64,000 bases of DNA from Argentina anserina (taxonomy: Eukaryota > Streptophyta > Magnoliopsida > Rosales > Rosaceae), in contig NC_065878.1 of assembly GCF_933775445.1 (NCBI RefSeq), forward strand, positions 17,061,395 to 17,125,394, given 5' to 3'. A program made the translations under genes and the position numbers. Below, in pieces: positions 11,257-24,800 of this stretch. A model generated the notes under the pieces. It did not search any database, was not told the DNA's origin, and was given only the letters and a program-made list of their open reading frames with translations. The number at the start of each line of letters is the position of its first letter. Position 1 is the first letter of the stretch.

Positions 11257-12802
11257 GGGAGTCACACAAAGGAAGCAAGTGACCAAGAGATAGAAAGAAG
11301 AAGATACAGTCACCAAGACTTGGTTGACTGAAACTCTCGAGTAAGGGAAGGAGTGAAATTTGCTGAGGAACAAGATAGGAAAGAGGAGCCCTAATATAAA
11401 TTTCATCTTATCCAGAAGAATATTAATGTGGGGGAAATTAATCAGTGAATTTCTTTTAGTTTTTGTAAGTGGATATAAGAAAAATTTCCGAAAATTCTGT
11501 TGTACGCGGAGGTATGACATGCAACATCTTAATCCACCGCACACATTCCCACCCTACGTGCATCTAATGAAAGCCTCTATCACTGTCCAATATTGTATGT
11601 ATAGCATGCTCTTCGGCTGACAGTTCGGTGTTCGCCGTCAAATTAAGCCACCAATTTGGACAAAGTCTACTTATCCAAAATGGATTAATAAAAAATAATT
11701 AGTAAAATGGATAAATTTCCTAGCGTCGAAAGATTGATTGTTTGTTATTGGAAAGTTTTGGTAATTTTTTTATCTGAATAAAGGGGTTCAACTGCTGTGC
11801 GGCAGCTGCATGCCATACATATGGTATTGAATGGTGGATAGAGGGGTTGTTATAAAATACACAAGGGGTGTGTGGTGGATTAGACTGCTGCATGCTATAC
11901 CTCCGCGCACAACAGAATTTCCCTGAATAAAGAGCATATGTGTATTAAATGATGCTGAAGATGTTCTCACATTAAACCATTACCTAATACGTACAGAAAA
12001 ATTTTGCATAATTTGTCACCCCCAGATGGATTACGTCATTCATTTAAATTTAAAATATACATTATACCACGATCATTATGTAGGACTCCATAACTTATGA
12101 CTTTCATAATCTAAAGTAAAAGACGAATACTCAAACAATGAAAGGAAATTTTGCCAAAAAAAGACAATAAAAAGAATCCTCCTACCATATTTAATTTTTG
12201 ATAAACTTTATATATATAAAGGGTGTATGTGTAAATAAAAAAATATAAAAAATAAATACAAAATATAATTATCTACAACTTTTTCCACTATCTTCACAAA
12301 TAACTTTTCAACTTCTATTTTTATATGCGGTTAACTTCCTCCTCTCGCTATATTCGTATATATAGCATATGTGCCGAGGCTAATACAATTGAAACAAAGA
12401 GATGCCTCTCTAATCATAGAAGAGAGAAAAGGATCGAGAAATTTATAAATACATCATTCCAAATACAGTAAGATCCGGATATAATTTGTCGACATCGCAT
12501 GCACGTACAATCAAATCTTACAACGTTGAAGTTTCATAAGAAATCGGACTTTGTAGATTATACTGGCCTAATATGGTTACTTGCCCCTATGAATCAGCTT
12601 TCTCTCATGAATATTATATATACTTTTATTTTCATCACATTTAAATTTCCAATATTAATTGGCCGTCCAAAAATAAAAATAATCATAGCTTTCATCAAAT
12701 GCTCTAAGTAGTAAGTATCGTTGATGATGAAATTAAATAATATGAGCATATTTTAGCATATGATTAGCATTAGTCAAATTTCAACCAATATAACTTAAAA
12801 TG
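11257..12802. other. Intergenic DNA upstream of the NFD4-like gene
   Basis: AT-rich DNA with no supported gene. The proximal part presumably carries the transporter promoter. Two places, 11497-11523 and 11897-11922, share an inverted motif of the type ctgttgtacgcggaggtat / atacctccgcgcacaacag, a possible remnant of terminal inverted repeats ~400 bp apart. Confidence 0.35.
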
Positions 12803-12987
12803 ATATAGTAGAATGAATTTGAGAGAATAATAGTAACTTTATTGATAGATATGCGACCTTATATATAGACATTACATACAAGATCTTATTGAATCAAAGA
12901 TAAGATATTATTTCTTAACTAGTTAGGCTATACTAATTAGGATAAGATATACAAAGAAGATTACAGAGATAATTCTCCTACAATATA
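12803..12987 (-). mobile_element. Small solo LTR with 5-bp target duplication
   Basis: On the minus strand a 175-bp unit starts TGTAGGAGAATT at 12982 and ends near 12808. It contains a TATATATAAGG promoter-like box followed by CAATAAAG, the usual LTR order of TATA then poly(A) signal. The 5-mer atata flanks it at 12803-12807 and 12983-12987. No internal domain or second LTR is present. The end reads TAC rather than CA. Architecture resembles the solo LTR at 49998-50214, probably a copia type. Confidence 0.55.
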
Positions 12988-13456
12988 AAAGTTATTTTTA
13001 CCTAGTCAATTTAGAAATACGTCTACATCAATTCTCTATATTTTATCTTTATTTGAATTCAAAGTATTCATTACATACCTAACAAGTATTTTAAATTTAT
13101 TTATAAATTATATATAATTCTCTACAATGAATATTTTAACTTTAGGTTATCTCGCTATACAAATTTGTTGAGTGAGATAACTCAAAGTTAAAGCAAAGTT
13201 ATTATAGAGAGAGTCTGGTGCAGTCATTAATTTTCGTAAAAAGCTAAATATACTCTCTAAAATAGTTTTAAAGTTATAATATATCAAAAATCTGATGAAA
13301 ATGTTCTAAACGATGGTTATAACTTATAAGCAGTGAACTATATAATTGAATCAACAATCTATTCGGTTCTAAACTTCTAATTAGTATTATCACCCCTTCA
13401 CATTAAAACATTAGTATCATCGCATGCAATCGATGTATTATAGATAGCAAAATATA

Positions 13457-16454
13457 GAGAGAATTCAACAAACGGTACTCTAATTATTGGTCATTCTCAC
13501 TTTTAGCACCTCACATTTGAAAATTATTGCATTGTCACCTCAAGTTTCTATTTCAGCCTAATTTTATTCATTCCATCAATTAACACTGTTTGTAACTTAT
13601 CTCCCACCATTTTAAAGTCATTTTCGTTACTTTATTATTTTTTGATTTCATCTTTCATTTTCCTCTAATTTCAAGTTATATTTTAAAGAAAAAAACCAAG
13701 TTAATTATTTCATTATAAAATTAAGGAAAAAGTTTAGAAATAGTACATGAATTTAAGACCACTATTAATTTGTGTAAATTAACTTCAAAATTATAAATTT
13801 TCATACATTCAAAATAGATACACGCCGTTAGCTCTATGTTATTATTGATTCATTGAAGGGTAGTTCAGTTGTTCATCTAAGCCTCTCCCTCTCTCGCATT
13901 CTTTCTCTTAGAGTCTCTGCACACACATCCCTTTCTTTGAGTTTTCTATCTACAGATCCAACCTCTTCTCTCTATGGCAAAGACCACCAAATTAATCACC
14001 TCTCATATGCACATGCACCCACCAAAAATCAATCAACCCCTCCATCACCAATAGATCAACTCAATTTCTAATTTTTCACCAAAACCTAATTTGTATCTCA
14101 ACATTGGAAAACGAGGAGCTTGGGATCGGCTTGAGCTATAAATCCTCAAAGAAAACAGCTACAACGACAAACGAGGGTGGAAGGATGAGCTTATCGAGGT
14201 TTGCAGCAGGAGGAGGCTGAGCCAACTTTTGTCTTCTGGTCGTTCTCATGGGTATTGGGTTCATGTGGGTATAGTTAAATATAACTAGATGAATTTCTGA
14301 TATTTTATTTTTCTCACATTGGAGGCTATATATAGAAGACTACAAGAGTACAATTGACATACATCTCTACTATACAATTGGTAAGTATTAAACTACAATA
14401 TTCACATTCCTAATACTATATCATGACTCACGCTAACACTCCCCCTCAAGTTGGTGCATACACATCAACCATGTCCAACTTGATAAGTGAGTCATAAAAT
14501 ACTTTCTTAGACACTTCTTTTGTGAATATATCCACAAGTTTATCTTCTATAGGAACAAACGGAAAGCTAATGATCTTAGCATCTAGTTTCTCCTTTATAA
14601 AGTGACGATTAACCTCCATGTTTAGTGGGATCATGCTGCACATGATTTTGTGAAATATCAATAGCCGTTTTGTTGTCACAGTACAGCTGCATAGCATACT
14701 TAGAAAACATTACTGCTCTCCCTAGAGCTGACTTCAAGTACCTCAAAATCCTCACAACAGCATCTATGTGATCCACACTTGGATTACGCATGAACTGACT
14801 CACCACACTTACTGCATACGCAACATCTAGTCTGGTATGTGCTAAATAAATCAGGCATCCAACTAACCTCTGATAACGAGGCTTGTCTGTAAGCACATGA
14901 TCTGGATACTCATCTAATCGATGATTATGCTCAATAGGAGTGTCAACTGGAGTGCAATCCAACATACATGTCTCTGCTAGTAGATCAATGATGTATTTCC
15001 TCCAACACAGATAGACCTCACTCCCCCTGGCTACTTCAATGCTCAAGAAGTACTTGAGTGTACCAAGTCTTTCATATCAAACTCTGTGGCTAGCTGTTTT
15101 TGTAATCTATCCATCTCAACAAATTCATTACTAGTAACCATCATATCATCAACATATATAATTAGGGTTGTTATCTTCCCTTGTTGGTGTTTGAGAAACA
15201 ATGTGTGATCTGAATTAATCTGTTTGTAACCAATCTTTCTCATAAATTGAGAAAACCTTCCAAACCAAGCACGAGGTGATTGTTTAAGACCATACAAATA
15301 TTTTCTCAATCTGCATACGAGATTGCCTCGAGAAGTAGCAACACATCTGTAACATCCCTGAAGAGCAGTATCAGAAGAGGTAAAATAACTCATGTATTCA
15401 AAGAAAGTAACATCCATAGTGACATTATACTTCCTGGTAGGTGGATGATAGCACCTGTACCCTTTCTGATGTCCTCCATAACCAACAAACAAACATTTAA
15501 GTGCCCGGGCATCCAACTTTGTCCTCTGAATTTTAAGTGCCCGGGCATCTTGCACCATCTAAAGCTCATTGATCCCCTCCATGCCCATCTCCCAATTTGT
15601 CAATCAAGGGTTGCAATTCCTCCTCGATCCTTATGGGCATTAGAACGATTATGCTCAGACCTATCGAGTATGCTTCATAAGATCATTCGGGAGGATGAAG
15701 TTATACAGTGCACAAATCGAGTACCAAGCCTAGGCATGCAAATTCGGTGGTGGATTAAACTGAGGTAAGGTTGGGGGTGAAAGTGTCTATAGTATTTAAT
15801 TGTTATTTATGGTGGTTATGAATGCATTGGAATACATGCAAGACGAGAAGGAGTGGAGATAGGGAGACTGTTTTATCCTTTAAAGTGCATACTCTGTTAG
15901 AGAAATTAACGACCACATTGACGTCGTGCATGTATATGAGGTCGGGATTATAGTTTCATGTACTAAAGCTCATATTTTAGAACTTGATGTACACATATTT
16001 ATAGTGAGTCAAAGTTCATGTACACTTAGTAAAATTTTCCCTAAAATTAATAAGTATTTTTCATTTACCATAATTATTACAAAAACTTTAGCATATATTT
16101 CATATTATATATATCCATCAACCAACAACCATATTGTTATAAATGATATGATCAAAAACTCTACCATAGGCATTTAAATATTTCAAAAGCAAAAGAAAAT
16201 TCTTATATAACAATTAGTTAATTTGAATGGTATAAAATATTGACTATAAACTAAGTGAAATCAGTAAAAAAAAAAGTGACGAAAATGCCCTTACAAATTA
16301 GTAAGAAATAAAACCACTAACGGTGTTAATTGACGGAAATAATTAAAATTAACTTGAAATAGAAACTTCATGTATCAATGTGATAGTTTTCAAATATGAG
16401 ATACTAAAAGTTAAAATAACCGATAATTGAGGTACTATTTATTAAATTTACCCC
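13457..16454. mobile_element. ~3-kb long-terminal-inverted-repeat element with cargo
   Basis: The left end (aattcaacaaacggtactct, then cttttagcacctcacatttg) pairs with the reverse complement of the right end (aatttaataaatagtacctc, then cttttagtatctcatatttg). Alignment continues for about 150 bp and more weakly for about 400 bp. The flanks share aaatata (about 13450-13456 and 16456-16462), a possible target duplication, not certain. Inside are a transcript-like CT-rich stretch (13870-14260), a truncated copia element (14264-15558) and a non-repetitive stretch (15560-15780). Long inverted repeats with foreign cargo fit a MULE or foldback element; no transposase is seen. Confidence 0.55.
14264..15558 (-). 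mobile_element. 5'-truncated Ty1/copia retrotransposon fragment
   Basis: On the minus strand, from 15558 downward: the end of the integrase region (DARALKCLFVGYGGHQKGYRCYHPPTRK), reverse transcriptase pieces (LRKYLYGLKQSPRAWFGRF, IYVDDMMVTSN), then an RNase H region with CLIYLAHTRLDVAYAVSVVSQFM and LYCDNKTAIDISQNHV. A purine tract (TTGAGGGGGAG) precedes the 3' LTR, which starts TGTTAGCG at 14438 and ends near 14264 (175 bp). Frameshifts near 15045 and 14610 break it. The 5' LTR, gag, protease and most of integrase are missing. At 15490-15550 an 18-bp block coding DARALK occurs twice 36 bp apart, which looks like a local slip at the truncation edge. Confidence 0.75.
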
Positions 16455-16966
16455 GAAATATATAATGAGCACTCCTACCCATACCCACGATGCAACGTCA
16501 CAGTTTGGAGATATCGATCTTCTCATCATCGGAAGTTCTTAATATGGTAAATATATATCTTCTTCTATTATGAGCACCATCATATATAAGAAGACGTGTA
16601 TTGAGTTGGCGTACATTTTACAATTTCTTTTAAACAGTAGCATACGACTTGCATCGTATTATTGCTATGTATATACCAACTACAAAAAACTAAATAATAA
16701 GCTGGAGGAAAGCGATGGTCTCTAAATAATTAGCGTGGAATTAATGTTTTATATAGTCAGATGAACGTCCACCCAACGATTAATTAAATCATCACATACG
16801 AATCACTGTATATTTATCATCAACTTTGAAACAGATCTCATGTTTATTAAGGAGTAGCACGTGTTCGCTGAAAATCTGCGATTGCCGAAGAAATCGGATT
16901 AGTTTGATATCTGAATGTGAATATCCCAGGTGCTGGATATTTTTATATAGACTTATGGAGCATTGC
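16455..16966. other. Intergenic DNA between two mobile elements
   Basis: AT-rich with no recognisable gene or repeat. Confidence 0.3.
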
Positions 16967-18009
16967 ATAATGTTACGGACCTAGCCATTCGGCTGCCACA
17001 CTTGGTCCATGCGGCGCTCCATTCCCATGGAGCCAGCCTTATCCAACGGGGCAATACACTGGTTTCGCCCTGTCTTGGGCTCATCAAGGGATCGGCTCCA
17101 GACCCCTACCTGTGTGTAGGGCGGCCAACTCGCCTCTTTGACGTTAAGTCATCGACTAGCAACAAGCTCTCCGAATTTAACCGGGTCGGCATGCTTGAAC
17201 CCCTCGGAAGGAGCAGCCATATATCTCTCACACATTGAATCTTGGAGCAAATCCCATATATGCATGAAGTTCTTTCAACCACCAGCCCACGATCGACACT
17301 CCCAAAAATAGGGACGTGACATCCTCCCCCACCAAACTTTGGTGTACGTCCTCGTACACAGCATCCTCCCTTGCGGCCGCGCATCCCTTGTGCGCCTGCG
17401 CAACCCTTGTGCGCCCGCGATGCCTAGAGCGACGAAAAGGAGTTCCTAAAGATCTTCCACCCAACAATGACTTCGCGCCGGATCTCTCTTGTCCTGGACA
17501 TTGCCACATATCTTCTCGTCCGGTCCTCCCCCGTGGAGGCGACCCTGCCTACTCGACTCCCCCGCGGAGCTCCCCGTATCTTGGAGACACGACGACACGT
17601 GTGAGCGCTTGGCGAACACAACGATAGCGATGTTGAGGTGGCTTTGATACCACTTGTCACAGACCTAACCATTCGGCTGCCACACTTGGTCCATGCGGCG
17701 CTCCATCCCCATGGAGCCAGCCTTATCCAACGGGGCAATACACTGGTTTCGCCCTGCCTTGGGCTCATCAGGGGATCGGCTCCAGACCCCTACCTGTGTG
17801 TAGGGCGGCCAACTCGCCTCTTTGACGTTAAGTCCTCGACTAGTAACAAGTTCTCCGAATTTAACCGGGTCGGCATGCTTGAACCCCTCGGAAGAAGCAG
17901 CCATATATCTCCCACACATTGAATCTTGGAGCAAATCTCATATATGCATGAAGTTCTTTCAACCAGCAGCCCACGATCGACACTCTAAAAAATAGGGACG
18001 TGACAATAA
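16967..18009 (-). mobile_element. Complete TRIM-like non-autonomous LTR retroelement
   Basis: Two 351-bp LTRs, 16971-17321 and 17655-18005, differ at about 15 positions by eye (roughly 96% identical). They frame a 333-bp interior with no retrotransposon protein. Orientation is minus: directly inside the right LTR the minus strand reads TGGTATCAAAGCC (primer-binding site matching initiator tRNA-Met), and directly before the left LTR it reads GGTGGGGGAGGA, a classic polypurine tract. Ends are TGTCACGTCCC...GTAACA or GTGACA. Four-base repeats ataa flank the element (16967-16970, 18006-18009). Size and lack of coding capacity fit TRIM/SMART-type elements. Open frames in both LTRs are not genes. 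Confidence 0.88.
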
Positions 18010-18301
18010 GGACAGTTGGTGAAAGGTGATGCGTGCTTAGCTAGCTCGCAAGTTGCTGGGAAGTGGGAACACAATTCTGGAATTTTCAAAGTCATTAGCA
18101 TTGACTATGAAGACAGTGATTGATATGGATCGTATTGATCGACGTTCAAACGTCAATTCGAAAGTGTGCTGCGTGCAATATAAAGTGGGAAATGACTAGA
18201 AGTACCGTATGGTCAAATATATACTATGAGCTAGGATTAATATTTATCAAACTACAAGCAATTAATAGGCGATCGACTTCTATTGTTCGATATCGTTGAA
18301 G

Positions 18302-18351
<50 letters not shown>

Positions 18352-21300
18352 GACTTAAAGGACAGTTTTAAACTCTTATGTGGCTAAACCCCTGACACTT
18401 TGTTCATTATGATGGTTCATATAAACCGTTGCATGCATGCCGATACCTATTACAATTCTTATCACTGTGAATCTGTTACTATTCTTTTGGGATATAGTCA
18501 TATCACTTACTAGTTAGATAAGACTATATATAAGACTTTCAAAAGTGGCATACCCTTCAATTAATCACTGAATGCCAGTGTAATACGATGCATGCTGCGC
18601 TGAAACTCCAGTCACTTTTCTTCTTTCTTCATTCATGAAATTTTTGTGCTAAACCCAAAAAACAATACAGCCTTCGCGTTTAGTGTATGAAAACGAGGAA
18701 CGTAGGTGTACATGGATATCTGAACTCAAATGAACAACATTAATTAATTAATTTTCCCTCGTTGATTAGAATCTTAATATGGAAAATGTTTTTACGTCAA
18801 ATTCGGTGCTACAATCTTATGTGACATACCACACAATTTTGCCACATTAATAATTAAAATAGTCATAAAATTCATTTTTGAATAAAAAGACAATCATATT
18901 CATGTTAATGCAACTACTATAGATTATTATAAAAATATAATGTTTTTCTTTATTTTTTATTTTTATTTTTCATTACAATAATGCTTTCAAAATGTAATTT
19001 TTTTTATATTTACGAAAGTATGCAAAATAAAATTATATCATCAGTGAATAATATAGAAGTGTGTGCGAAAAATATTTTAAAATAAAACTATTTTATCCTA
19101 AATAATTTTGTTAGAGATTTTTCATATTTTTGTGATAAAATGATGAAATTTTCTTTTATGTTTTATTATCATTATAACATAACAAAAATAATTTGTTATC
19201 TTACCTATCCCATAAAATCTAAGAGCGAATTCTTATAATTAATAATCTTCTACCTTCATTTTAATCATCGGCAATGAGATCCTGAGGCATGCATGCCCAT
19301 AATATATAACCTTGATCGAATCCACAACCCAAACGCGATCGTTTATATTAAGAGAGTTGACACCTGTCCATGTGCGACTCATAAGCAATATATTCGTGAA
19401 AAATAATGACTTCATGTTAATTAGTTTTCGAACAATTAGCGATCCTCCTCCCTCATTCTATTCCTTAGCCACTTATTTATCGTTGGTTACTTTCTTCAAA
19501 ATGGCAATGCCATCTCTTTCTTGCTTGTGATTTGAACATGCATGGTTACTTCCATTGCCAATTAAATAGATATATTGATTTGTTTTGATAAAGAATTAGA
19601 TCCCAGTCGCTGATAGCTAGTGTGACTAGCTTTTAATTAAGTAGTGTGCATTGTATCATCAAATCATTGATAAGCCAGCTTCATAAGAAACAATGCACCA
19701 AAAGGTCAGCCTTTGCGGCAAAGATCGAACTTCTTCTAATTAACACTATTTGAATGACATAATTGGTTGATTACTCGAGCCTTAACTCCCCTTAAGTTGA
19801 AGGAGCAAAGGTACAAATATAACTACACAAATTGAGCGTATTTATATATACCTAACTATGAACGCTCATTGTTTCGTAATTTAAACGTACTTAACAATAT
19901 TCTGTTAAGCTTACCAGTTAGCACCCAAGAGTGACATAAATTTGCATTGAACGCGCGGCTATGTACCCGTCATTATAAGCACAATCACTTGAATGCTACA
20001 TCCAAAAGCTTTGCATCAGATAATTTTCCTTCATTTCTTTGATAAATAAACGTAGATGATTCAGTATTAATTTAATATGGTAGCTAGATAGTTAAATAGA
20101 ATTCTCATGTACAATTTGACAGCACGACATATTTACTATTTCACTACTAATCTACCTTGTTAAATTTATATTAGTTAAATGCACTGATGCACACATGCTT
20201 GTAAGTGTGACGTATAATTTTTCATTGGTCCATTCAGTACGTAACTTTCATCGTCATGAATGAACAAAGGATAGTTGAATATTAAGCAGACTAAGTCGTC
20301 ACCAAGTTCTCATACTATAAACAGATACAAGCCAAACCAGAGGATTGATACTGGTGAAAGCTACAACATTACATACGTATACATAGAATCATATATAGTA
20401 TCATTTTTCCGCAGCTCATTCATTTGGGGTCAATGCCACTGTCGATACGCAAGAGCATCCACACGTACTTGCACAGAAACTATGGAAAGAGATTAAATAT
20501 TCTCATCGAGCCTCATATGTTGACGATTTGAAGAAGCAAATATTGTTTATTTCTTGTTTGCTCTCAGTCTATATATGTAAGATCAACCCAGCTAGCTAGT
20601 CAACTCCCTTGAACTTCAAGCACTGTTGTTTTCTGAGCTATGCTTTTGGAAATTTGATAAAGAAAACAAGAAATTGAGGCACAAAGTGATTCTGATCGCT
20701 TTGTTTTTCGCCTTTGAAAAGTACGCAGACCAAGTGTTTACACAATGAAAGTGAAATGGAACAAAATTCTCAGTCTCAGCCCGCTTCCACTGTTCCACAT
20801 GCTTGTAAATCTAATTAGCTTAATATAAACCAATCAATAATCTTCAAAATTATGAACTTATTTTGTTTTTGTTTTCCTAGCTAGGCTGGTGTCATATCCA
20901 CCACTGGAACTTCCAGTTGATGACATCTTAATCCATTTCATTGTTAGAAGCTTCTTATCTGACTTTGGGGCCAGCCTCTGAGTCTACTTCTGTATTGTAA
21001 AGTAGAAAGTTACTTGATGCTTTTCTCAAATCTTCTCCTAGCTAGAACAGTGACACTAGGGTAAAAATTCCACCTTGGAAAAGAGACCCTTGGGAAGCAG
21101 CAATTTCAAGCGATGACCTCAAAGCTCAATGATCTTTTATTTTATTTTTGAAACTCCTTGTCCATCCGGAAAATTCCAAAAGGAAAAAAAGACGAACTTC
21201 TAGTATGTAATTTATAGAATACCTCAGGATACCTTACGTGTGGAACCCCGGAGACACAAGAGGATAGACCAGACGGTCCAGACTAACCAAATTCTCAGCC

Positions 21301-21822
21301 ACAAGGTTAACTTCACTATAGATACGCTCAAATTGGACAGACTCGTGATATGCGGACTTTGATATGGTTCAGTATTCAACAGGAGTTCAGAATTTGAATT
21401 CAAACATTGCAAACGGCCAAATACGTGCCATTCACGCTGTTTCATCACAGAAAGGAACCCCAACTTTGAATGCAGATAAAAGGTCTAGAGGACTAGAGAC
21501 TAATAGTTGGGGTTAGAGAATTTCTACCGCAAGTTCAACCAAGAGAATACGAATACAAACGAATACCGTTGCCAACAGGTTTTTTTTTTTTTCCAACTAG
21601 AGGTACACCCTAATCAATTATACATGTCAACAACAGAGTCAAGGATAGAAAGAGATAGGGTCACAACTCACAAGTTATACTTAAAACAGGCAACTAGAAG
21701 TCCACAATACAGGCATAAAATCATCCTACAGAAATTTACTTTCAACATCCAACATCAAGAATCTAACAAGAGTAAGCATAACAGCTACAAGTTCCATTAA
21801 ACGACCACCCAACATTCAGAGA
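18010..21822. other. Gene-free AT-rich interval
   Basis: 3.8 kb without a supportable gene. It contains a pure TA tract at about 18306-18351 and low-complexity T/A-rich DNA at 18930-19130. Short frames here have no recognisable content. The last few hundred bases should include the 3' UTR of the RZ-1-like gene. Confidence 0.4.
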
Positions 21823-24800
21823 CTAGTAGCGGTCAAAGGAAGATGGGCGTCCTCCCCTGCTAGGGCGGTCGTAAGGGCCAGCCCTGCTACGGTAACCTCC
21901 CTCATCTCTTACTGGACCTCCTCTTCCATATCTATCACTGCCACCTCTTACTCCACCATCCCTATCATACCCTCTGTCCTTTCCATAGCCATTTTGAGGA
22001 TAACGATCAGGACCTCCATATCTGTCACTAGCAAAACGATCACCAGCTGGGTACCTAGAGAGAATAACCGCAAAATGCACAGCTTAAGTACAAATGTATG
22101 GATTTCTTCTCCCATAACAAATACATGAAGTAGAATTTTTTTTTCTCTAAACAAAAGAGAGAACAATAAAAGGGACCCTGTTACCACGCATAATGACAGA
22201 ATCGTACAAACCATGGATAAATAATATATACCTGTCACTCATATAGCGATCACGGCTCCCATATTTGTCCTCCCTGCTGTCAAACCGATCCCTATCTCCA
22301 TAGCGTCCTCCATCGTAACGGTCATCCATGTAGCGATCATGATCTCCCCCAAAGCGATCTGCACGGCCACCTGCCCCAAACCTAGAGTGCGAAGAGAATG
22401 AACCTCCCCCTCCACCTCTTCCACCACCAGCTGAAGGGCAGTCTCGAGCCCAATGTCCTGTACGGCCACACTTGAAGCATTCATCTTGGCCCACAGATCT
22501 ATCCGCACCTCCTCCATAGCTTCTCCTGCCACCAGAAGAGTATCCTCCCCCTCCCCCTCCTCTATAACCGTGGTCAGAATCGTCACCTCCCATTCTGGGT
22601 TGGGCTTTGTTCACGGAGATAGTGCGAGAACCCAACTCCTGTCCATGCATCTCCCGGATTGCATCTTCCATTGCTCGTCGATCTCCAAATGTAATAAAAC
22701 CAAAACCACGAGGACGCCGTGTATCTCTTTCCAACATGATCTGCATTAATTTTACATTAGAGATACTCATGGGAATAACAGACAGAGATGGCATAAACAT
22801 AAGTATAAAGTCTTATTTTACATTACTAAGAAGATTAAGGATGCATTGCATAAAGATAACTCTCAAACTAATCACGTTCCAAACTTCCGATATGAACAAT
22901 GTGATACCACTGAACTGACATATGCTTTTCAAAGCGTAACAAATACTGAGAAAACAGTCTATGAATAACAAATAGGACAGAACATTGCAGGTAGGGCATG
23001 ACCCAGTTTAAATGAGATTCACAAGCAATTGATATTATTAAGGCAACTGAAAACTGGTAGAGAAATGATAAAACTGTACAAAAAAAAACAAAACAATTGT
23101 GTCAACACACATGTAAAAAGTGTTAGGCGGTATCAAGCAGCGATATAAATAACCCAAACATGTTCCCACCACCACACACACACACACACACACACACATA
23201 AGGGAGGACATTTTAAACCAGACCAATCAAGAAATGAGAATGTGATTTCAGTATTTATTATCATGAGTGACCAACTAAAGAACATCAAAAAAAGAGATGC
23301 GATACGGGTTTGTACCTAAAATACGTTTTTGCATTGATCCAGCTGGTAATTAAAATTCAATGAGTTGATACTTACTTTCCATTATATATGGATCACAGAG
23401 CACCCTGTTCATACTGGAAATTTTCTGATATTAGAAGAATCCACATCTGACAATAGATGGCCACTGACCTTGGATTCCCACAACATCAATGTACTAGTTC
23501 CAGCATAAACTGATAACTAATCCCTAACAAGATTCAAAGTATAGTATATATGCCCAGAACACTATAAAGCATATCAGCAGTTACATTGACACCACAAAAT
23601 CCACCTTGTAGTCAAAAAACCAATCTAACTTCTGGAAGCACTACACAGATCAGCCAGAGAAAGGCAGTTCTCGCAGCAGTTGATCTTTACACTACTCAAA
23701 ATTAACAACTTAAGAACACCCAAAAACATCTAGTTACTGGCAGCAACCCTCTTTACTCTGCATATTTTGACCAAATGTTCCGTAACTACCTAGCTCCTTC
23801 AGTCTTTCAATAAGTCGGCAACATTTGAATAGATTCCTAAACAGCCAAGATACATCTAGTTGACTGGCAGCAACCATCAGTACTCTGCAATTTAGGACCA
23901 ACTTATTTTATACTCCCTAGCTCCTTCAGTCTTCCAACAAGTCAGCAACAGTTAACCAAAAATTCATATACAGCCAAGATACCCTCTCCAAGAAAATGCT
24001 GATTCTCTTTCCAACAAACAATCTAGATGCAGTAAACACCTGAAATCATATCCGTGTTCTGGGTTTTTTAAATTTTTAAGAGGAAGTAGATTTTTTTAGT
24101 ACTTTTAAATTCACGCTCTCAGATAATTGAATCTTAAGTCAAAGTTGCAACTACATGTACACTAGTAACCACAATAGACAGTGCCACACGGATGTTGCTA
24201 AACACTCAGACTTGTCCATGCAGCATAATAATCAAACAGAATACTCCTTCTGATGCCTTCAAACAGAAAACTATTCTGGACGATGACTCAAAACACCAAC
24301 AGCCTGCATGAGATAAACATCGCCAAATGTGGACTTGCCAGATTGACAGTGTTGGAGGATCCAGAGCTAATGTCAAAAAACTCTACAAGGTCTAGATGAT
24401 CTTCATTCCCCACTAAACCGGCAAGAATAACTTAATCATGACAACAAAACAATAACAAGGAAAGAGCTAGAAGTAGTTCAAACAAAGTTCAAGTTCAAGT
24501 GCAATCAAAAGCATGCTCATACTTCAAGAGTGCTCCGCATTAGCAGATGAGAGGATCCCATTGCCAGCCAAAAACAGATTAGAGTCACTAACCCAGACTA
24601 ACAACTCAAGGAAGGACTAAATAAATTGGAAACTTTGGAACCTCAACCAATCAGTCATCAGAAGTTTACCATAACTGAAACAAATTGGCAGAGACAACAA
24701 AGCTTTGTGCGGCCATCAACAAAGTCTCCACATAACAGATGATGAGTTGAGGCAGATGGTCCACTGAATTCTATGAGAATAGAAATATACGAACTTGGAA

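Noticed and set aside
10067..11331. Multiple frames antisense or offset to the transporter gene
   Set aside because: They are shadows of the intact 597-residue NFD4-like frame.
16963..17934. Pairs of ~90-codon frames repeated 0.7 kb apart
   Set aside because: They are the two LTRs of the TRIM element read in the same frames, not a gene duplication.
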